From: Desulfovibrio sp. | GTDB taxonomy: Bacteria; Desulfobacterota; Desulfovibrionia; Desulfovibrionales; Desulfovibrionaceae | Assembly: GCA_030145055.1 (NCBI GenBank) | Contig: JAQYWK010000004.1 | Span: 138,701 to 202,700, forward strand | Reading direction: 5' to 3' | DNA: 64,000 nt | Shown: piece by piece, positions 8,614 through 17,594 of the stretch | How the letters are laid out: every line of letters begins with the position of its first letter | Position numbering within the stretch: the stretch's first letter is position 1 | Notes under the pieces: generated by a model | Database searches by the model: none | What the model saw: the letters and a program-made list of their open reading frames with translations, nothing else | What the model was told of the DNA's origin: nothing | Made by a program: the position numbers and the translations under genes

Positions 8614-9564
8614 TTATTTTTGAATTAGGGCGATAGCACGTTTGGCCAGCTGGGTCACTTCGGGCTTAGAAATCTGATCATCAGCGCCGACAGACTCGCC
8701 TTTGTGGCGTAGCTTATCTGTAATAATAGATGAAAAGAGAATTACGGGCAGTTCTTTCAGGATAGGATCGCTCTTAATTCTTTTGGTAAGATTGTGTCCG
8801 TCCATGACTGGCATTTCGATGTCAGAAACAACTACATTGATGTAATCTGTAATGGGTTTTTTTTGTTTCAGAGCATCTTTCTTATAAGCAAGAAGCTTTT
8901 CCCAGCACTCACGCCCAGTTCTAGCCGAATCAACTAAAAACTTAGCTCTGACGAGAAGCTCATTTAACATCTCACGGATGAGAGTTGAGTCATCAGCTAT
9001 TAAAGCCCTATACCCTCCGGTTACCTCCCAATCAATGGAGTCATCAAGTTGAAGTCCAAGAGCGGGGTTTAGCTCTGCAACAATTTTTTCTAGATCTAGA
9101 ATCAACGATATACGGTCGTCAAATTTTACAACACCAGTAATTGAGTCTCCGGAAAGAGCAGAGACATAATTAGATGGAGCTTCAACTTTCTCCCAACTGA
9201 TACGATGGATTCTCGTGACTCCTGATACTAAAAACGCAGAGGAGACATTATTAAACTCTGTGACGATTACTTTAGGAGGTTCCGATTCTACTCTTTCTTT
9301 TTTAAGCCAGTAGCTCAGATCAACAAGGGGAATTACCTTATTGCGAAGATTAAAAGTGCCCATGATGGCAGGGTGTGCGACTTTGGGAAGATGGGTAATC
9401 TTTTCCGGTATTCTTATAATTTCCAGAACCTTTGCAACATTAACTCCATAGAACCCGTGGTAGTTGCCTTCACCTTCTTCTTGTGGGGCTTCTTCAAGCC
9501 AGAATTCAACAATTTCGAGTTCGTTGGTTCCTGCTTCAAGTAGGATATCGGTCTGGGATGACAT
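8614..9564 (-). CDS. cheV: Chemotaxis coupling protein CheV (second paralogue)
   Basis: At 316 residues this has the same CheW-REC build as the protein at 1607-2554 and nearly the same N-terminus (TDILLEAGTNELEIVEF). The CheW domain is about 15-165 and the receiver about 185-314, with acidic pair D191-D192, phospho-acceptor D248 and K300. Multiple CheV proteins are common in Desulfovibrio-like bacteria and are thought to serve different receptors. CGGAG precedes the ATG. It is followed after 21 nt by the ClC gene and preceded by a dihydrouridine synthase gene on the same strand, 115 nt upstream. Confidence 0.93.
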   Translation of the reverse strand: MSSQTDILLEAGTNELEIVEFWLEEAPQEEGEGNYHGFYGVNVAKVLEIIRIPEKITHLPKVAHPAIMGTFNLRNKVIPLVDLSYWLKKERVESEPPKVIVTEFNNVSSAFLVSGVTRIHRISWEKVEAPSNYVSALSGDSITGVVKFDDRISLILDLEKIVAELNPALGLQLDDSIDWEVTGGYRALIADDSTLIREMLNELLVRAKFLVDSARTGRECWEKLLAYKKDALKQKKPITDYINVVVSDIEMPVMDGHNLTKRIKSDPILKELPVILFSSIITDKLRHKGESVGADDQISKPEVTQLAKRAIALIQK

Positions 9565-9679
9565 AGGGATCTCCGGTAAAAGTCTAGTCTATTTAAAAGA
9601 ATTCAAAAGATATATTACCCTTACATGGGACTAATCGTCAACATAGGGTGAAAATTAATAGCAAATTAATCAGAAAGTC

Positions 9680-10645
9680 TTAATTATTAATTAAATGAGA
9701 TATTTTGCGCGCATTTTCAAGTAGCTCATCCCAGTTTTTACACTGGGTTATACTACCTCGGATGGCCCTTATACCATTAAGGCCTTTGGCATAGCGAGGA
9801 AGTATTGAACGTATTTTTCTAAACGAGCTATTACTGTTATCGAATTCACGGCATGAAAGTATATGTTCTTCCATGGTCATTCCCAGGTCAAACTCAGGCA
9901 GGGATTCGCAACTTGGATCCTCTATTAATTTGAGATAGTGCGAGAAAATAGCAGGGTCGAATAGTGCGCCTCTGGCGAACATAATGCCGTCGATGCCTGT
10001 TTGTTCTATGCATCTAACTCCATCTTCAGCCGTAAACAAATCTCCACTTCCTATTACTGGGATTGAGACGTTCTTTTTGAGAATGGCAAGTTTAGACCAG
10101 TCCGCAGTGCCTGAAAACATTTGCTTAGCATATCTGGGGTGGAGGGTCACCCATGCAACACCTACATCTTCAAGTCGTTTAGCCACTTCAATATAATTAT
10201 CTTCGCCGGACATGAAGCCGAGGCGTATCTTAACCCCTACGCGCCCTTCTCCTGCGACTTTTACCATGTTGGAAGCTGTCTCTACCAGTCTGTCAGGTTC
10301 AAGAAGGAGAGCGGACCCTCCTCCAGCTTTAAGGACCTTCTTCACAGGGCAGCCCGAGTTCAAATCAAAGAACGTATGTCCCTGTTCAATCAGTTCCGGC
10401 ATGGTATCGAGGTAATCTTGAGGATCACCCCCAAAAAGCTGAACAACCAGAGGGTCATCTTCGGGGCAGGTGGCTAGTAGGCATTTGGTGCCATTCCCAT
10501 TATATTTAAGGCCCTTAACACTGATCATCTCAGTACAGGCGACCGCGCAGCCCCTTTTACGGCAAAGCATGCGGAATGGAAGGTCAGAGTATCCTGCAAG
10601 GGGGGCCAACCAAGGCTTTTTGGGATGTATTGGAAGTAAATTCAT
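9680..10645 (-). CDS. tRNA-dihydrouridine synthase (Dus family)
   Basis: Dus enzymes use FMN and NADPH to reduce uridines in the tRNA D-loop or nearby. The 321-residue protein starts with the family signature LAPLAGYSDLPFR, has catalytic C99 in DLNSGCPVKK, and FMN/phosphate-binding stretches GVKIRLGF and IGSGDL. The open frame extends to a TTG at 10735, but ATG at 10645 gives the normal Dus N-terminus. It is DusB-like in length, but the exact subgroup cannot be fixed by eye. Confidence 0.9.
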   Translation of the reverse strand: MNLLPIHPKKPWLAPLAGYSDLPFRMLCRKRGCAVACTEMISVKGLKYNGNGTKCLLATCPEDDPLVVQLFGGDPQDYLDTMPELIEQGHTFFDLNSGCPVKKVLKAGGGSALLLEPDRLVETASNMVKVAGEGRVGVKIRLGFMSGEDNYIEVAKRLEDVGVAWVTLHPRYAKQMFSGTADWSKLAILKKNVSIPVIGSGDLFTAEDGVRCIEQTGIDGIMFARGALFDPAIFSHYLKLIEDPSCESLPEFDLGMTMEEHILSCREFDNSNSSFRKIRSILPRYAKGLNGIRAIRGSITQCKNWDELLENARKISHLINN

Positions 10646-10803
10646 AAGAGTATACCTGAAGTAAATTTTTTTTAACAAGCAAGGAACCATTTCCTTGAGG
10701 GAGCATGCAATACGATCAAAAAAGCGTAAAGTCAAAATCTGCCAGCCTTAAGCCATAATTTCAGATATGAATTTTAAATTAATTAAGATCTTAATCTCTG
10801 CAT

Positions 10804-10838
10804 AAAAAAAGCCTGACAGGAAATTAATCCCCTCAGGC
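10804..10838 (-). terminator. Terminator after the fused acyltransferase gene
   Basis: On the minus strand AGCCTGA pairs with TCAGGCT around an inner partly paired loop, followed by seven T. Confidence 0.85.
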
Positions 10839-10875
10839 TCATATTCTCAACTATATTATGTGGCTGACGGTTTGA

Positions 10876-12720
10876 TCAGGCAGCGATGTAAATCTTCTTT
10901 TTCGACTGGTTCTCATTGGTGTTGATATTGTGGTGAGTCATGAATCTTGTTACTTGATCCTTGCCCATGAATCGCGCCAAGATTTTTTGATCCGACTCTA
11001 GTAAATCAACGAAAATCAGACCGTCTAGGCAATCACTGAAGTCAGGGTCGACGTTAAAGCTAATAACTTTTCCGCCAAGTTTTAGATACTGGCGAAGCAA
11101 AACCGGAATAGATTTATCACCCTCGACATGTTGTACCAGATCTGTGAAATCATCGATGTCGTCAAAAAGGTTAGCAGGTAAGGCCATATCAACATTCTTG
11201 AGCTTCTTCATTTTAGGGGGATTCTTAGGGGTGGCTTTCATGTATGATTTTGGCAAAGTATGATGCTGTTTTATGAATCCCATGATAATTTCCCGAGCAA
11301 TTTCAGAATACTCCGCAGAAATTGAAATACACCCGAAAAGTGTTGAATATTTAGGATTGTTGACGACATATGCGGCGACTCCTTTCCACAGAAGCAGTAG
11401 TGGCTGATATGCTTTTTGATATTTAGGTATAATGAATGCCCTGCCCATTTCAAGCGCCGGTCCCATTTCCTCTAAAAGTTCCTGACTATATTTGAATAAG
11501 GTGTTCGTATATAGCCCCTTAACGCCGTGCTCTTTGAGTATTTTGTCCGTCAACCCGAATCGGTATGCACCGACAATTTCGTTTTCAACATGATTCCAAA
11601 GCACTAGGTGATGGTAGATGTCATCGAATTGATCGATGTCTATGGAGAGTCCTGTTCCTTCGCCTACAGAACGGAATGTTTCTTCGCGCCGAATGCCTAT
11701 CTCTTGCACAAGCTGAGGGATGATGGCGGCTCTAGCTTCAAAGACAGTAAAGGTTGGGGTTTGAACTAGAATGTTTTCGACAGGAAGGCTCTCGACTTCA
11801 CTTGCCAAGATATGGCGATCACAAGACATGGTGATCGGTGCTTGTTGTTTTGGAAGTTCTTTTTTTTTGAAAAATGGGATCTTTGGGGTTTCTCTTCGTA
11901 ACAGATAAGTACGGAAACGGAGGAAGCTTGTCAGCTCTTTATCATTGGAGAAGCGTGCTATTCGCTCTTTGCTAATGACGCTTCCGATTCGCGCAAGGAT
12001 GGGCTGTTTTGTAGCAATTTCAAGGTTCTCATGAGGAATGAGCAAGCTACGTAGTCTCGGGTGAACAAGCCCAAGCGTTTGAAACATTCCGCTATTGGAC
12101 CCCTCAAAAAATATAGGCAGTGCTTGAGAACCTGTTTTCCGTATAATCTTACCTATAGTGTCGTTCCACACTGAGTCTGCAACTCTCACCTTTTTTAATT
12201 GTAGGCTGGAAACCTCACCTGCGGGGAAAACAACAAGAAGCCCGCCACTCTTAAGCCATTTCATACTAGCTTTAAGCCCTGCTATATTGCTTTTAGCTGA
12301 ACTTGAATGACCGAAGGGGTCAACCTCAATAAGCACATCTTTCATTTCAGGAATAAAACCGAGCATGGCGTTAGCCATAATTCGTATATCGGGACGAACT
12401 CTGCTGATGATTGTGTATAGGATTAACCCTTCTAGAACACCAAAAGGGTGGTTTGAGACGACAACAATAGGGCCGCTCTTTGGGATGCGGTGCACCGGCT
12501 GTCCATCAACTGAGAATTGGATACCGAGTTTATCAATCGCACGATCAATAAAAGATGAGTCTGCGTTATCAAGATGCATGTCGGAATAGAGTGCGTTGAG
12601 TGTTTCAATTCGAAGTACTTTTGAGAGTGGTTTTTTCATGACCGAAAAAAAACTTTTACGGACTGGATCAGTAAACGGTGATCTTAGGTTTAGTAATGGG
12701 GTATGTTTTTGAATATCCAT
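10876..12720 (-). CDS. Fused PlsC-like / OlsB-like acyltransferase (OlsF-like)
   Basis: The 614-residue protein has two acyltransferase modules. Residues about 40-280 resemble lysophospholipid acyltransferases: NHPFG with H91 and E97 in place of the usual HX4D box, and VVFPAGEVSS as the second block. Residues about 330-540 resemble the GNAT-type N-acyltransferase OlsB (ALEMGRAFI, FGCISIS). This order matches OlsF, a bifunctional enzyme that makes ornithine lipid in a few bacteria by N-acylating then O-acylating ornithine. A membrane-associated lipid-modifying role is therefore likely; the amino-acid substrate is not shown by sequence. The gene is monocistronic with its own terminator. Confidence 0.75.
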   Translation of the reverse strand: MDIQKHTPLLNLRSPFTDPVRKSFFSVMKKPLSKVLRIETLNALYSDMHLDNADSSFIDRAIDKLGIQFSVDGQPVHRIPKSGPIVVVSNHPFGVLEGLILYTIISRVRPDIRIMANAMLGFIPEMKDVLIEVDPFGHSSSAKSNIAGLKASMKWLKSGGLLVVFPAGEVSSLQLKKVRVADSVWNDTIGKIIRKTGSQALPIFFEGSNSGMFQTLGLVHPRLRSLLIPHENLEIATKQPILARIGSVISKERIARFSNDKELTSFLRFRTYLLRRETPKIPFFKKKELPKQQAPITMSCDRHILASEVESLPVENILVQTPTFTVFEARAAIIPQLVQEIGIRREETFRSVGEGTGLSIDIDQFDDIYHHLVLWNHVENEIVGAYRFGLTDKILKEHGVKGLYTNTLFKYSQELLEEMGPALEMGRAFIIPKYQKAYQPLLLLWKGVAAYVVNNPKYSTLFGCISISAEYSEIAREIIMGFIKQHHTLPKSYMKATPKNPPKMKKLKNVDMALPANLFDDIDDFTDLVQHVEGDKSIPVLLRQYLKLGGKVISFNVDPDFSDCLDGLIFVDLLESDQKILARFMGKDQVTRFMTHHNINTNENQSKKKIYIAA

Positions 12721-13514
12721 TTCGCTCTCCCTGCTTTGTTAAAGATATCTGACCATATAGCGTGCATATGACCATTTCTTGGCGAGGAGGTGGCAAAGGG
12801 TAACGAGTTGGTGACAACTAGCGATGATCTCGATTTACTTTATGTCAGTTAGTAATGGAAATTTATGTTTGCAATTAAACTTAGTAGTTAGACAGGGCTT
12901 AATAAAGATTGTTGATAGTAATTTTATAAGATCTGTGTCGGGGGTAAGTGATTCAAAAAAGAATTCAGATAAAGCTCTATAAAGATGAGGTGACTTTTAA
13001 AAAACAAGGCAGTTAATATTTTTTTTAGAGAATGCGGACTATTTATGTAAAATGATACAGGTTCACAGCTAGATACAGGTGATTAATATATGAATAATTA
13101 AGTTCAAAAACATAAAAGTTAATAAAAAAGCATGCAGAGCAAAGTTCATTTTAAAAATATAAGAAGTATAATAGGGTATTAGAGTTCGCCTAGGAGAGGC
13201 TGTTTCTAGTGATGTCATGTTAAAATGCATTTCAGGATGCAAACTTGTATTTTTAAGTATAGTCAATTAAATCGATGTGTTAAGCAAATATGGGTGAGGT
13301 TGACGCAAAAATTATTAGAGAAAAGTTAAAAAAGGTGTTGACGAAACAGAGCGTTTACGTCAGAACCCTTTTCGTTGCTTCGGCAAAACACATGTTCATT
13401 CAAACTTTTCACATTGCACTTCGCTGAAAACGAACTTCCTGAAAAGGAAATAAAGTTTCAGAAAATGCTTGCAATCTCGAAAAAGAACATGTAGTTAGGT
13501 CGCTCGTTAAATGT
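12721..13514. other. Long AT-rich non-coding region upstream of the tRNA-tuf operon
   Basis: No supported gene is present. A 65-codon minus-strand frame (13069-13266) has no ribosome-binding site and an unnatural composition. The last 200 bases should hold the promoter of the tRNA-tuf transcript; TTGACG boxes occur at 13300 and 13338 and TTGCAA at 13469 followed by TGTAGTTA and a GC-rich stretch, but no pair is convincing. I see no known RNA family. Confidence 0.5.
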
Positions 13515-13590
13515 GCTGGCGTAGCTCAATTGGTAGAGCAGCTGATTTGTAATCAGCAGGTTGCGGGTTCAAGTCCCATCGCCAGCTCCA
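13515..13590 (+). tRNA. tRNA-Thr (anticodon TGT)
   Basis: A full cloverleaf: acceptor GCTGGCG/CGCCAGC, D arm GCTC/GAGC, anticodon loop TTTGTAA, T arm GCGGG-TTCAAGT-CCCAT region and encoded CCA. It is the first of four clustered tRNAs ahead of tuf. Confidence 0.97.
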
Positions 13591-13618
13591 TTTAATGAAG
13601 TAACGGTTAAAATATAGT

Positions 13619-13703
13619 GGTGGGGTTCCCGAGTGGCCAAAGGGAACAGACTGTAAATCTGTCGGCATCGCCTTCGGAGGTTCGAATCCTCCCCCCACCA
13701 CCA
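13619..13703 (+). tRNA. tRNA-Tyr (anticodon GTA)
   Basis: A class II tRNA of 85 nt with a long variable arm. Acceptor GGTGGGG/CCCCACC, anticodon loop CTGTAAA, T stem GGAGG/CCTCC and encoded CCA. Confidence 0.97.
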
Positions 13704-13762
13704 CTATTAGATAATCGCGCTGTAGGAGACAGGGAGACCTGTTGTGTAACTACGGACAAAGA

Positions 13763-13838
13763 GCGGGAATAGCTCAACGGCTAGAGCATCAGCCTTCCAA
13801 GCTGAGGGTTGCGAGTTCGAATCTCGTTTCCCGCTCCA
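13763..13838 (+). tRNA. tRNA-Gly (anticodon TCC)
   Basis: Cloverleaf with acceptor GCGGGAA/TTCCCGC, D arm GCTC/GAGC, anticodon loop CTTCCAA, T arm GCGAG-TTCGAAT-CTCGT and encoded CCA. Confidence 0.97.
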
Positions 13839-13886
13839 TTTCTGAAAATTACCTCCCCACCCAGTCCACCTGCGCGTTTAATAGAA

Positions 13887-13962
13887 GCCCACGTAGCTCA
13901 GTCGGTAGAGCACTTGCTTGGTAAGTAAGAGGTCTCCGGTTCAAGTCCGGTCGTGGGCTCCA
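13887..13962 (+). tRNA. tRNA-Thr (anticodon GGT)
   Basis: Cloverleaf with acceptor GCCCACG/CGTGGGC, D arm GCTC/GAGC, anticodon loop TTGGTAA, T arm CCGG-TTCAAGT-CCGG and encoded CCA. It lies 71 nt before the tuf start codon. Confidence 0.97.
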
Positions 13963-14033
13963 TACATTTATTTAATGACCTTTGAACGCTTTAAATCAGC
14001 ACTCCGCTGAACGAAAATTTAGGGGGATTTATC

Positions 14034-15227
14034 ATGGGAAAAGCGAAATTCGAACGCAAAAAGCCTCATGTTAATATCGGCACAATCGGTCACATTGACC
14101 ATGGTAAGACTACTCTTACTGCTGCAATCACCAAGGTTGCTTTTCTTGCAGGTAATGGCGAATACGTCGCTTTCGACGAAATCGACAAAGCACCAGAAGA
14201 AAAAGAACGCGGAATTACTATTGCTACAGCTCATGTAGAATACGAAACTGCTAATCGTCATTACGCACACGTTGACTGTCCTGGTCATGCTGACTACATC
14301 AAGAATATGATTACTGGTGCAGCACAGATGGACGGAGCAATCCTCGTTGTTGCTGCTACTGACGGTCCTATGCCTCAGACTCGTGAGCACATCTTGCTTG
14401 CTCGTCAGGTTGGCGTACCATTCGTTGTTGTCTTCATGAACAAATGTGACATGGTTGACGACGAAGAACTACTCGAACTCGTAGAAATGGAAGTTCGTGA
14501 ACTTCTTTCTATGTACGAGTATCCTGGCGATGACCTTCCAGTCATTCAGGGTTCTGCACTTAAAGCTCTTGAAGCTGATACTGCAGGCGACGCAGATGCT
14601 AAGCCTATCCTCGATCTTCTCGATGCTTGTGATACTTACATCGAAGAGCCAGAGCGCGACATTGATAGACCTTTCCTTATGCCAATCGAAGATGTTTTCT
14701 CCATCTCAGGACGTGGTACAGTTGTTACCGGTCGTGTAGAACGCGGAATCGTCAAAGTTGGTGAAGAAGTTGAAATCGTTGGAATTAAAGACACCGTCAA
14801 GACTACTTGTACTGGTGTTGAAATGTTCCGTAAGCTCCTTGACCAGGGTCAGGCTGGCGATAACGTTGGTGTTCTCCTTCGTGGAGTTAAGCGTGAAGAT
14901 GTTGAACGTGGACAGGTTCTTGCCGCTCCAGGTTCCATCAAGCCTCACACCAAATTCAAAGCTGAAGTCTACGTTCTTAATAAAGACGAAGGCGGACGCC
15001 ACACTCCTTTCTTCTCTGGATACCGTCCTCAGTTCTACTTCCGTACTACCGATATCACTGGTATCGTAACATTGGAAGAAGGCGTGGAAATGGTAATGCC
15101 GGGTGACAACGCAACATTTATTGTTGAGATGATCAACCCAATTGGTATGGATCCAGGATTACGCTTCGCTATTCGTGAAGGTGGTCGCACCGTTGGTGCC
15201 GGAGTTGTAACTGAGATCATGGAGTAA
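14034..15227 (+). CDS. tuf: Elongation factor Tu
   Basis: EF-Tu carries aminoacyl-tRNA to the ribosomal A site as a GTP complex. The 397-residue protein has P-loop GHIDHGKT at 19-26, DCPGH and NKCD, then the two beta-barrel domains. AGGGGGA precedes the ATG. It follows four tRNA genes and precedes rpmG, tRNA-Trp, secE and nusG, so its messenger is probably processed out of a tRNA-containing transcript. The str operon further on ends at fusA without a second tuf, so this is the only copy in the window. Confidence 0.99.
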   Translation: MGKAKFERKKPHVNIGTIGHIDHGKTTLTAAITKVAFLAGNGEYVAFDEIDKAPEEKERGITIATAHVEYETANRHYAHVDCPGHADYIKNMITGAAQMDGAILVVAATDGPMPQTREHILLARQVGVPFVVVFMNKCDMVDDEELLELVEMEVRELLSMYEYPGDDLPVIQGSALKALEADTAGDADAKPILDLLDACDTYIEEPERDIDRPFLMPIEDVFSISGRGTVVTGRVERGIVKVGEEVEIVGIKDTVKTTCTGVEMFRKLLDQGQAGDNVGVLLRGVKREDVERGQVLAAPGSIKPHTKFKAEVYVLNKDEGGRHTPFFSGYRPQFYFRTTDITGIVTLEEGVEMVMPGDNATFIVEMINPIGMDPGLRFAIREGGRTVGAGVVTEIME

Positions 15228-15233
15228 GACATC

Positions 15234-15383
15234 ATGCGTGTCAAAGTTCTGATGCAGTGCACCGAGTGTAAACGTCGTAACTATTCGACGATGAAGAATA
15301 AAAAGAACACTACTGGACGTATCGAATTGAATAAGTATTGCCCTTTTGATAAGAAGCATACTCTTCATAAAGAAACTAAGTAG
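15234..15383 (+). CDS. rpmG: 50S ribosomal protein L33
   Basis: A 49-residue gene 6 nt after tuf. The sequence ([12 protein letters not shown]...[26 protein letters not shown]) is clearly L33. It keeps C9 and C12 and one Cys of the second pair, but the fourth zinc ligand is replaced by Asp (CPFD), so zinc binding may be weakened or use another ligand. L33 sits near the E-site side of the 50S subunit. Confidence 0.96.
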   Translation: MRVKVLMQCTECKRRNYSTMKNKKNTTGRIELNKYCPFDKKHTLHKETK

Positions 15384-15397
15384 ATTCTATAAAACGC

Positions 15398-15474
15398 AGG
15401 CCAGTAGTTCCAACGGCTAGAACGCCGGTCTCCAAAACCGGATGCTGGGGGTTCGAATCCCTCCTGGCCTGCCA
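15398..15474 (+). tRNA. tRNA-Trp (anticodon CCA)
   Basis: Cloverleaf with acceptor AGGCCAG/CTGGCCT, D arm GTTC/GAAC, anticodon stem CCGGT/ACCGG around CTCCAAA, T arm GGGGG-TTCGAAT-CCCTC and encoded CCA. It lies between rpmG and secE, a placement common in bacteria. Confidence 0.97.
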
Positions 15475-15493
15475 CTTCATTTTAGGAATCAAT

Positions 15494-15748
15494 ATGGCCA
15501 AGAAAAGAAATAAAAGTGCGGGATCTCAGCAGACCAAAGATGAAACTCAGGGAATGGGCGGCAAGATTAGTGAATTTGTCGAATTTCTAGAGCAATCCAA
15601 GGTCGAGATGAAGAAGGTCGTATGGCCTACTCAGAAAGAGACTATTCAGACCTGTACCGCTGTCTTGGTCCTTGTCGTAGTCATGTCGATTTTTCTGGGT
15701 GTTGTTGACCTAGGTCTCACCAAAATGGTTGAGGCTATCTTATCTTAA
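15494..15748 (+). CDS. secE: Preprotein translocase subunit SecE
   Basis: SecE clamps SecY in the inner-membrane Sec channel. The 84-residue protein is the short one-helix form: a polar N-terminus, the conserved VEFLEQSKVEMKKVVWPTQKE amphipathic part ahead of the membrane, and one hydrophobic helix near residues 55-78. AGGA lies 7 nt before the ATG. nusG follows after 25 nt. Confidence 0.97.
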   Translation: MAKKRNKSAGSQQTKDETQGMGGKISEFVEFLEQSKVEMKKVVWPTQKETIQTCTAVLVLVVVMSIFLGVVDLGLTKMVEAILS

Positions 15749-15773
15749 ATCAACTCAAACCACAGAAAGCCTC

Positions 15774-16334
15774 ATGAACGAAGACGCTGAAAAACCTCAG
15801 GGAAAAAAAGCCCGTTGGTATATAGTTCATGTCTATTCAGGATATGAACAACGGGTGGAGCAGACTGTCCGTGAAATGATGAGAATTGGTCAGGACAATG
15901 AACTGATCGAAGAAGTTGTCGTTCCCACGGAAAAGGTCGTCGAGTTGGTTAAAGGGGAAAAAAGAACGTCTACTCGGAAATTTTATCCGGGTTACGTCAT
16001 GATCAAAATGGTCATGGAAGATGAGTCATGGCACCTCATCCAATCTATCCCGCGCGTAACTGGATTTATCGGTGGTAAAAACCGTCCGACTCCAATGCGT
16101 GACAGTGAAGCAGCTAAAATCCTGAGCCTGATGGAAGACCGTCAGGAACAGCCGAGACCCAAGTTCAACTTTGACCGGGGCGATGATGTCCGGGTTATTG
16201 ATGGACCATTTAGCGGTTTCAATGGCCTCGTAGAAGATGTCAACTACGATAAAGGTAAGCTTCGCGTGTCTGTATCCATTTTCGGCCGCCAGACCCCAGT
16301 GGAACTTGACTTTGTTCAAGTTGCTAAAGGGTAA
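15774..16334 (+). CDS. nusG: Transcription termination/antitermination factor NusG
   Basis: NusG binds RNA polymerase, speeds elongation, and links it to Rho or the ribosome. This 186-residue protein has the NGN domain (KARWYIVHVYSGYE...) and the C-terminal KOW domain (GDDVRVIDGPFSGFNG). The open frame extends to a TTG inside secE, but ATG at 15774 gives the normal length; its ribosome-binding site is weak, so it may depend on secE translation. Confidence 0.97.
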   Translation: MNEDAEKPQGKKARWYIVHVYSGYEQRVEQTVREMMRIGQDNELIEEVVVPTEKVVELVKGEKRTSTRKFYPGYVMIKMVMEDESWHLIQSIPRVTGFIGGKNRPTPMRDSEAAKILSLMEDRQEQPRPKFNFDRGDDVRVIDGPFSGFNGLVEDVNYDKGKLRVSVSIFGRQTPVELDFVQVAKG

Positions 16335-16407
16335 ATCAGACCGCACTGCAACATATTCATTCCGACAGTGAGCAGCCTCACTGAATTTTTATATAGGACA
16401 TAAAGCG

Positions 16408-16833
16408 ATGGCCAAGAAAGAAATAGGCAAAATTAAGCTTCAGATTCCTGCTGGATCAGCAAATCCGTCCCCACCGGTCGGACCTGCGCTAGGTCAGCAT
16501 GGTGTCAATATAATGGAATTCTGCAAAGCGTTTAACGCTAAAACGCAGGATCAGAAGGGCATGATCACTCCGGTCATTATTACTGTCTATCAGGACAGGT
16601 CCTTTTCCTTCATTACTAAGACTCCTCCGGCTTCCACATTGCTGCTCAAAGCTGCAAAGCTCGCAAAGGGTTCCGGAGAGCCAAACAAGAACAAAGTCGG
16701 CAAAGTAACTAAAGCTCAGGTAGAAGAAATTGCCAAGCTAAAAGCTCCTGACTTGACTGCTGCTAATACTGAAAATGCTATGAAAAGCATCATGGGCACA
16801 GCCCGCAGTATGGGCATCGAAGTCACAGACTAG
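16408..16833 (+). CDS. rplK: 50S ribosomal protein L11
   Basis: L11 forms the base of the GTPase-associated stalk together with 23S rRNA. The 141-residue sequence has the proline-rich N-terminal motif ([19 protein letters not shown]) and the C-terminal RNA-binding domain ([10 protein letters not shown]). rplA follows after 16 nt with a GAGGGG ribosome-binding site. Confidence 0.98.
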   Translation: MAKKEIGKIKLQIPAGSANPSPPVGPALGQHGVNIMEFCKAFNAKTQDQKGMITPVIITVYQDRSFSFITKTPPASTLLLKAAKLAKGSGEPNKNKVGKVTKAQVEEIAKLKAPDLTAANTENAMKSIMGTARSMGIEVTD

Positions 16834-16849
16834 GTGAGGGGAAACGATC

Positions 16850-17554
16850 ATGCCTAAGCACGGAAAAAAATACAGAAAAGCAGCCGAAGGCGCAGAAGTC
16901 ACCGGGTTAACCGTTGAAGCTGCTGTTAAACTTGCGGTTGAAAAGGCGTATGCCAAATTCGACGAAACTGTTGATATCGCTATCAACCTTGGAGTCGATC
17001 CAAAATATTCCGATCAAATGATTCGTGGTGCAGTAACACTGCCTAACGGTCTCGGAAAAGAAGTAATCGTAGCTTGCTTTTGTAGCGGCGAAAAAGAAGC
17101 GGAAGCCAAAGCTGCTGGTGCTGACTTTGTCGGTGGCGAAGATTTGGTTGAAAAGGTCAAAGAAGGCTGGCTTGATTTCGATAAAGCCATTGCAACTCCC
17201 GATATGATGGCCAAAGTTGGTCTCATCGGTAGAGTGCTTGGACCTCGCGGTCTGATGCCTAATGCTAAGACTGGTACTGTTACTTTCGACGTTACTAAAG
17301 CAGTAAGCGAAGTTAAAGCTGGACGCGTAGAATTCAAGGTCGATAAGGCCGGTGTTCTTCATGCTCCTATCGGAAAAGTTTCTTTCGGTGCTGAGAAGCT
17401 CCTTGAGAACTTTAAATCCTTGCTCGAAACAGTGAACAAACTTAAGCCTTCTTCAGTGAAAGGAACTTACATGAAAGCAGTAGCAGTAGCTACTACCATG
17501 GGTCCCGGCTTTAAAGTTGATCCTCTTTCCGCAAGAAAGTACTCAGAGTCCTAA
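16850..17554 (+). CDS. rplA: 50S ribosomal protein L1
   Basis: L1 forms the mobile stalk beside the E site and often represses its own operon by binding mRNA. The 234 residues match the family length, with the conserved [18 protein letters not shown] loop that contacts rRNA. It is followed by a hairpin and the L10 leader, not directly by rplJ. Confidence 0.98.
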   Translation: MPKHGKKYRKAAEGAEVTGLTVEAAVKLAVEKAYAKFDETVDIAINLGVDPKYSDQMIRGAVTLPNGLGKEVIVACFCSGEKEAEAKAAGADFVGGEDLVEKVKEGWLDFDKAIATPDMMAKVGLIGRVLGPRGLMPNAKTGTVTFDVTKAVSEVKAGRVEFKVDKAGVLHAPIGKVSFGAEKLLENFKSLLETVNKLKPSSVKGTYMKAVAVATTMGPGFKVDPLSARKYSES

Positions 17555-17556
17555 AT

Positions 17557-17586
17557 CATCAATGCCGCTTTTGGCGGCTGTTGATG
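17557..17586 (+). other. Hairpin directly after rplA
   Basis: CATCAA and GCCGC pair with GCGGC and TTGATG around a TTTTG loop. A short TTTAAA follows. It could be a partial terminator or RNA processing site between rplKA and rplJL. Confidence 0.6.
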
Positions 17587-17594
17587 TTTAAATA

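Noticed and set aside
9680-10735. Dus protein starting at TTG 10735
   Set aside because: The extra 30 residues are not part of the family; ATG at 10645 gives the standard N-terminus.
13069-13266. 65-codon minus-strand frame in the long AT-rich gap
   Set aside because: No ribosome-binding site and low-complexity composition; no resemblance to any protein.
13507-13704. Minus-strand open frame across two tRNA genes
   Set aside because: It covers the tRNA-Thr and tRNA-Tyr cloverleaves, which fully explain the sequence.
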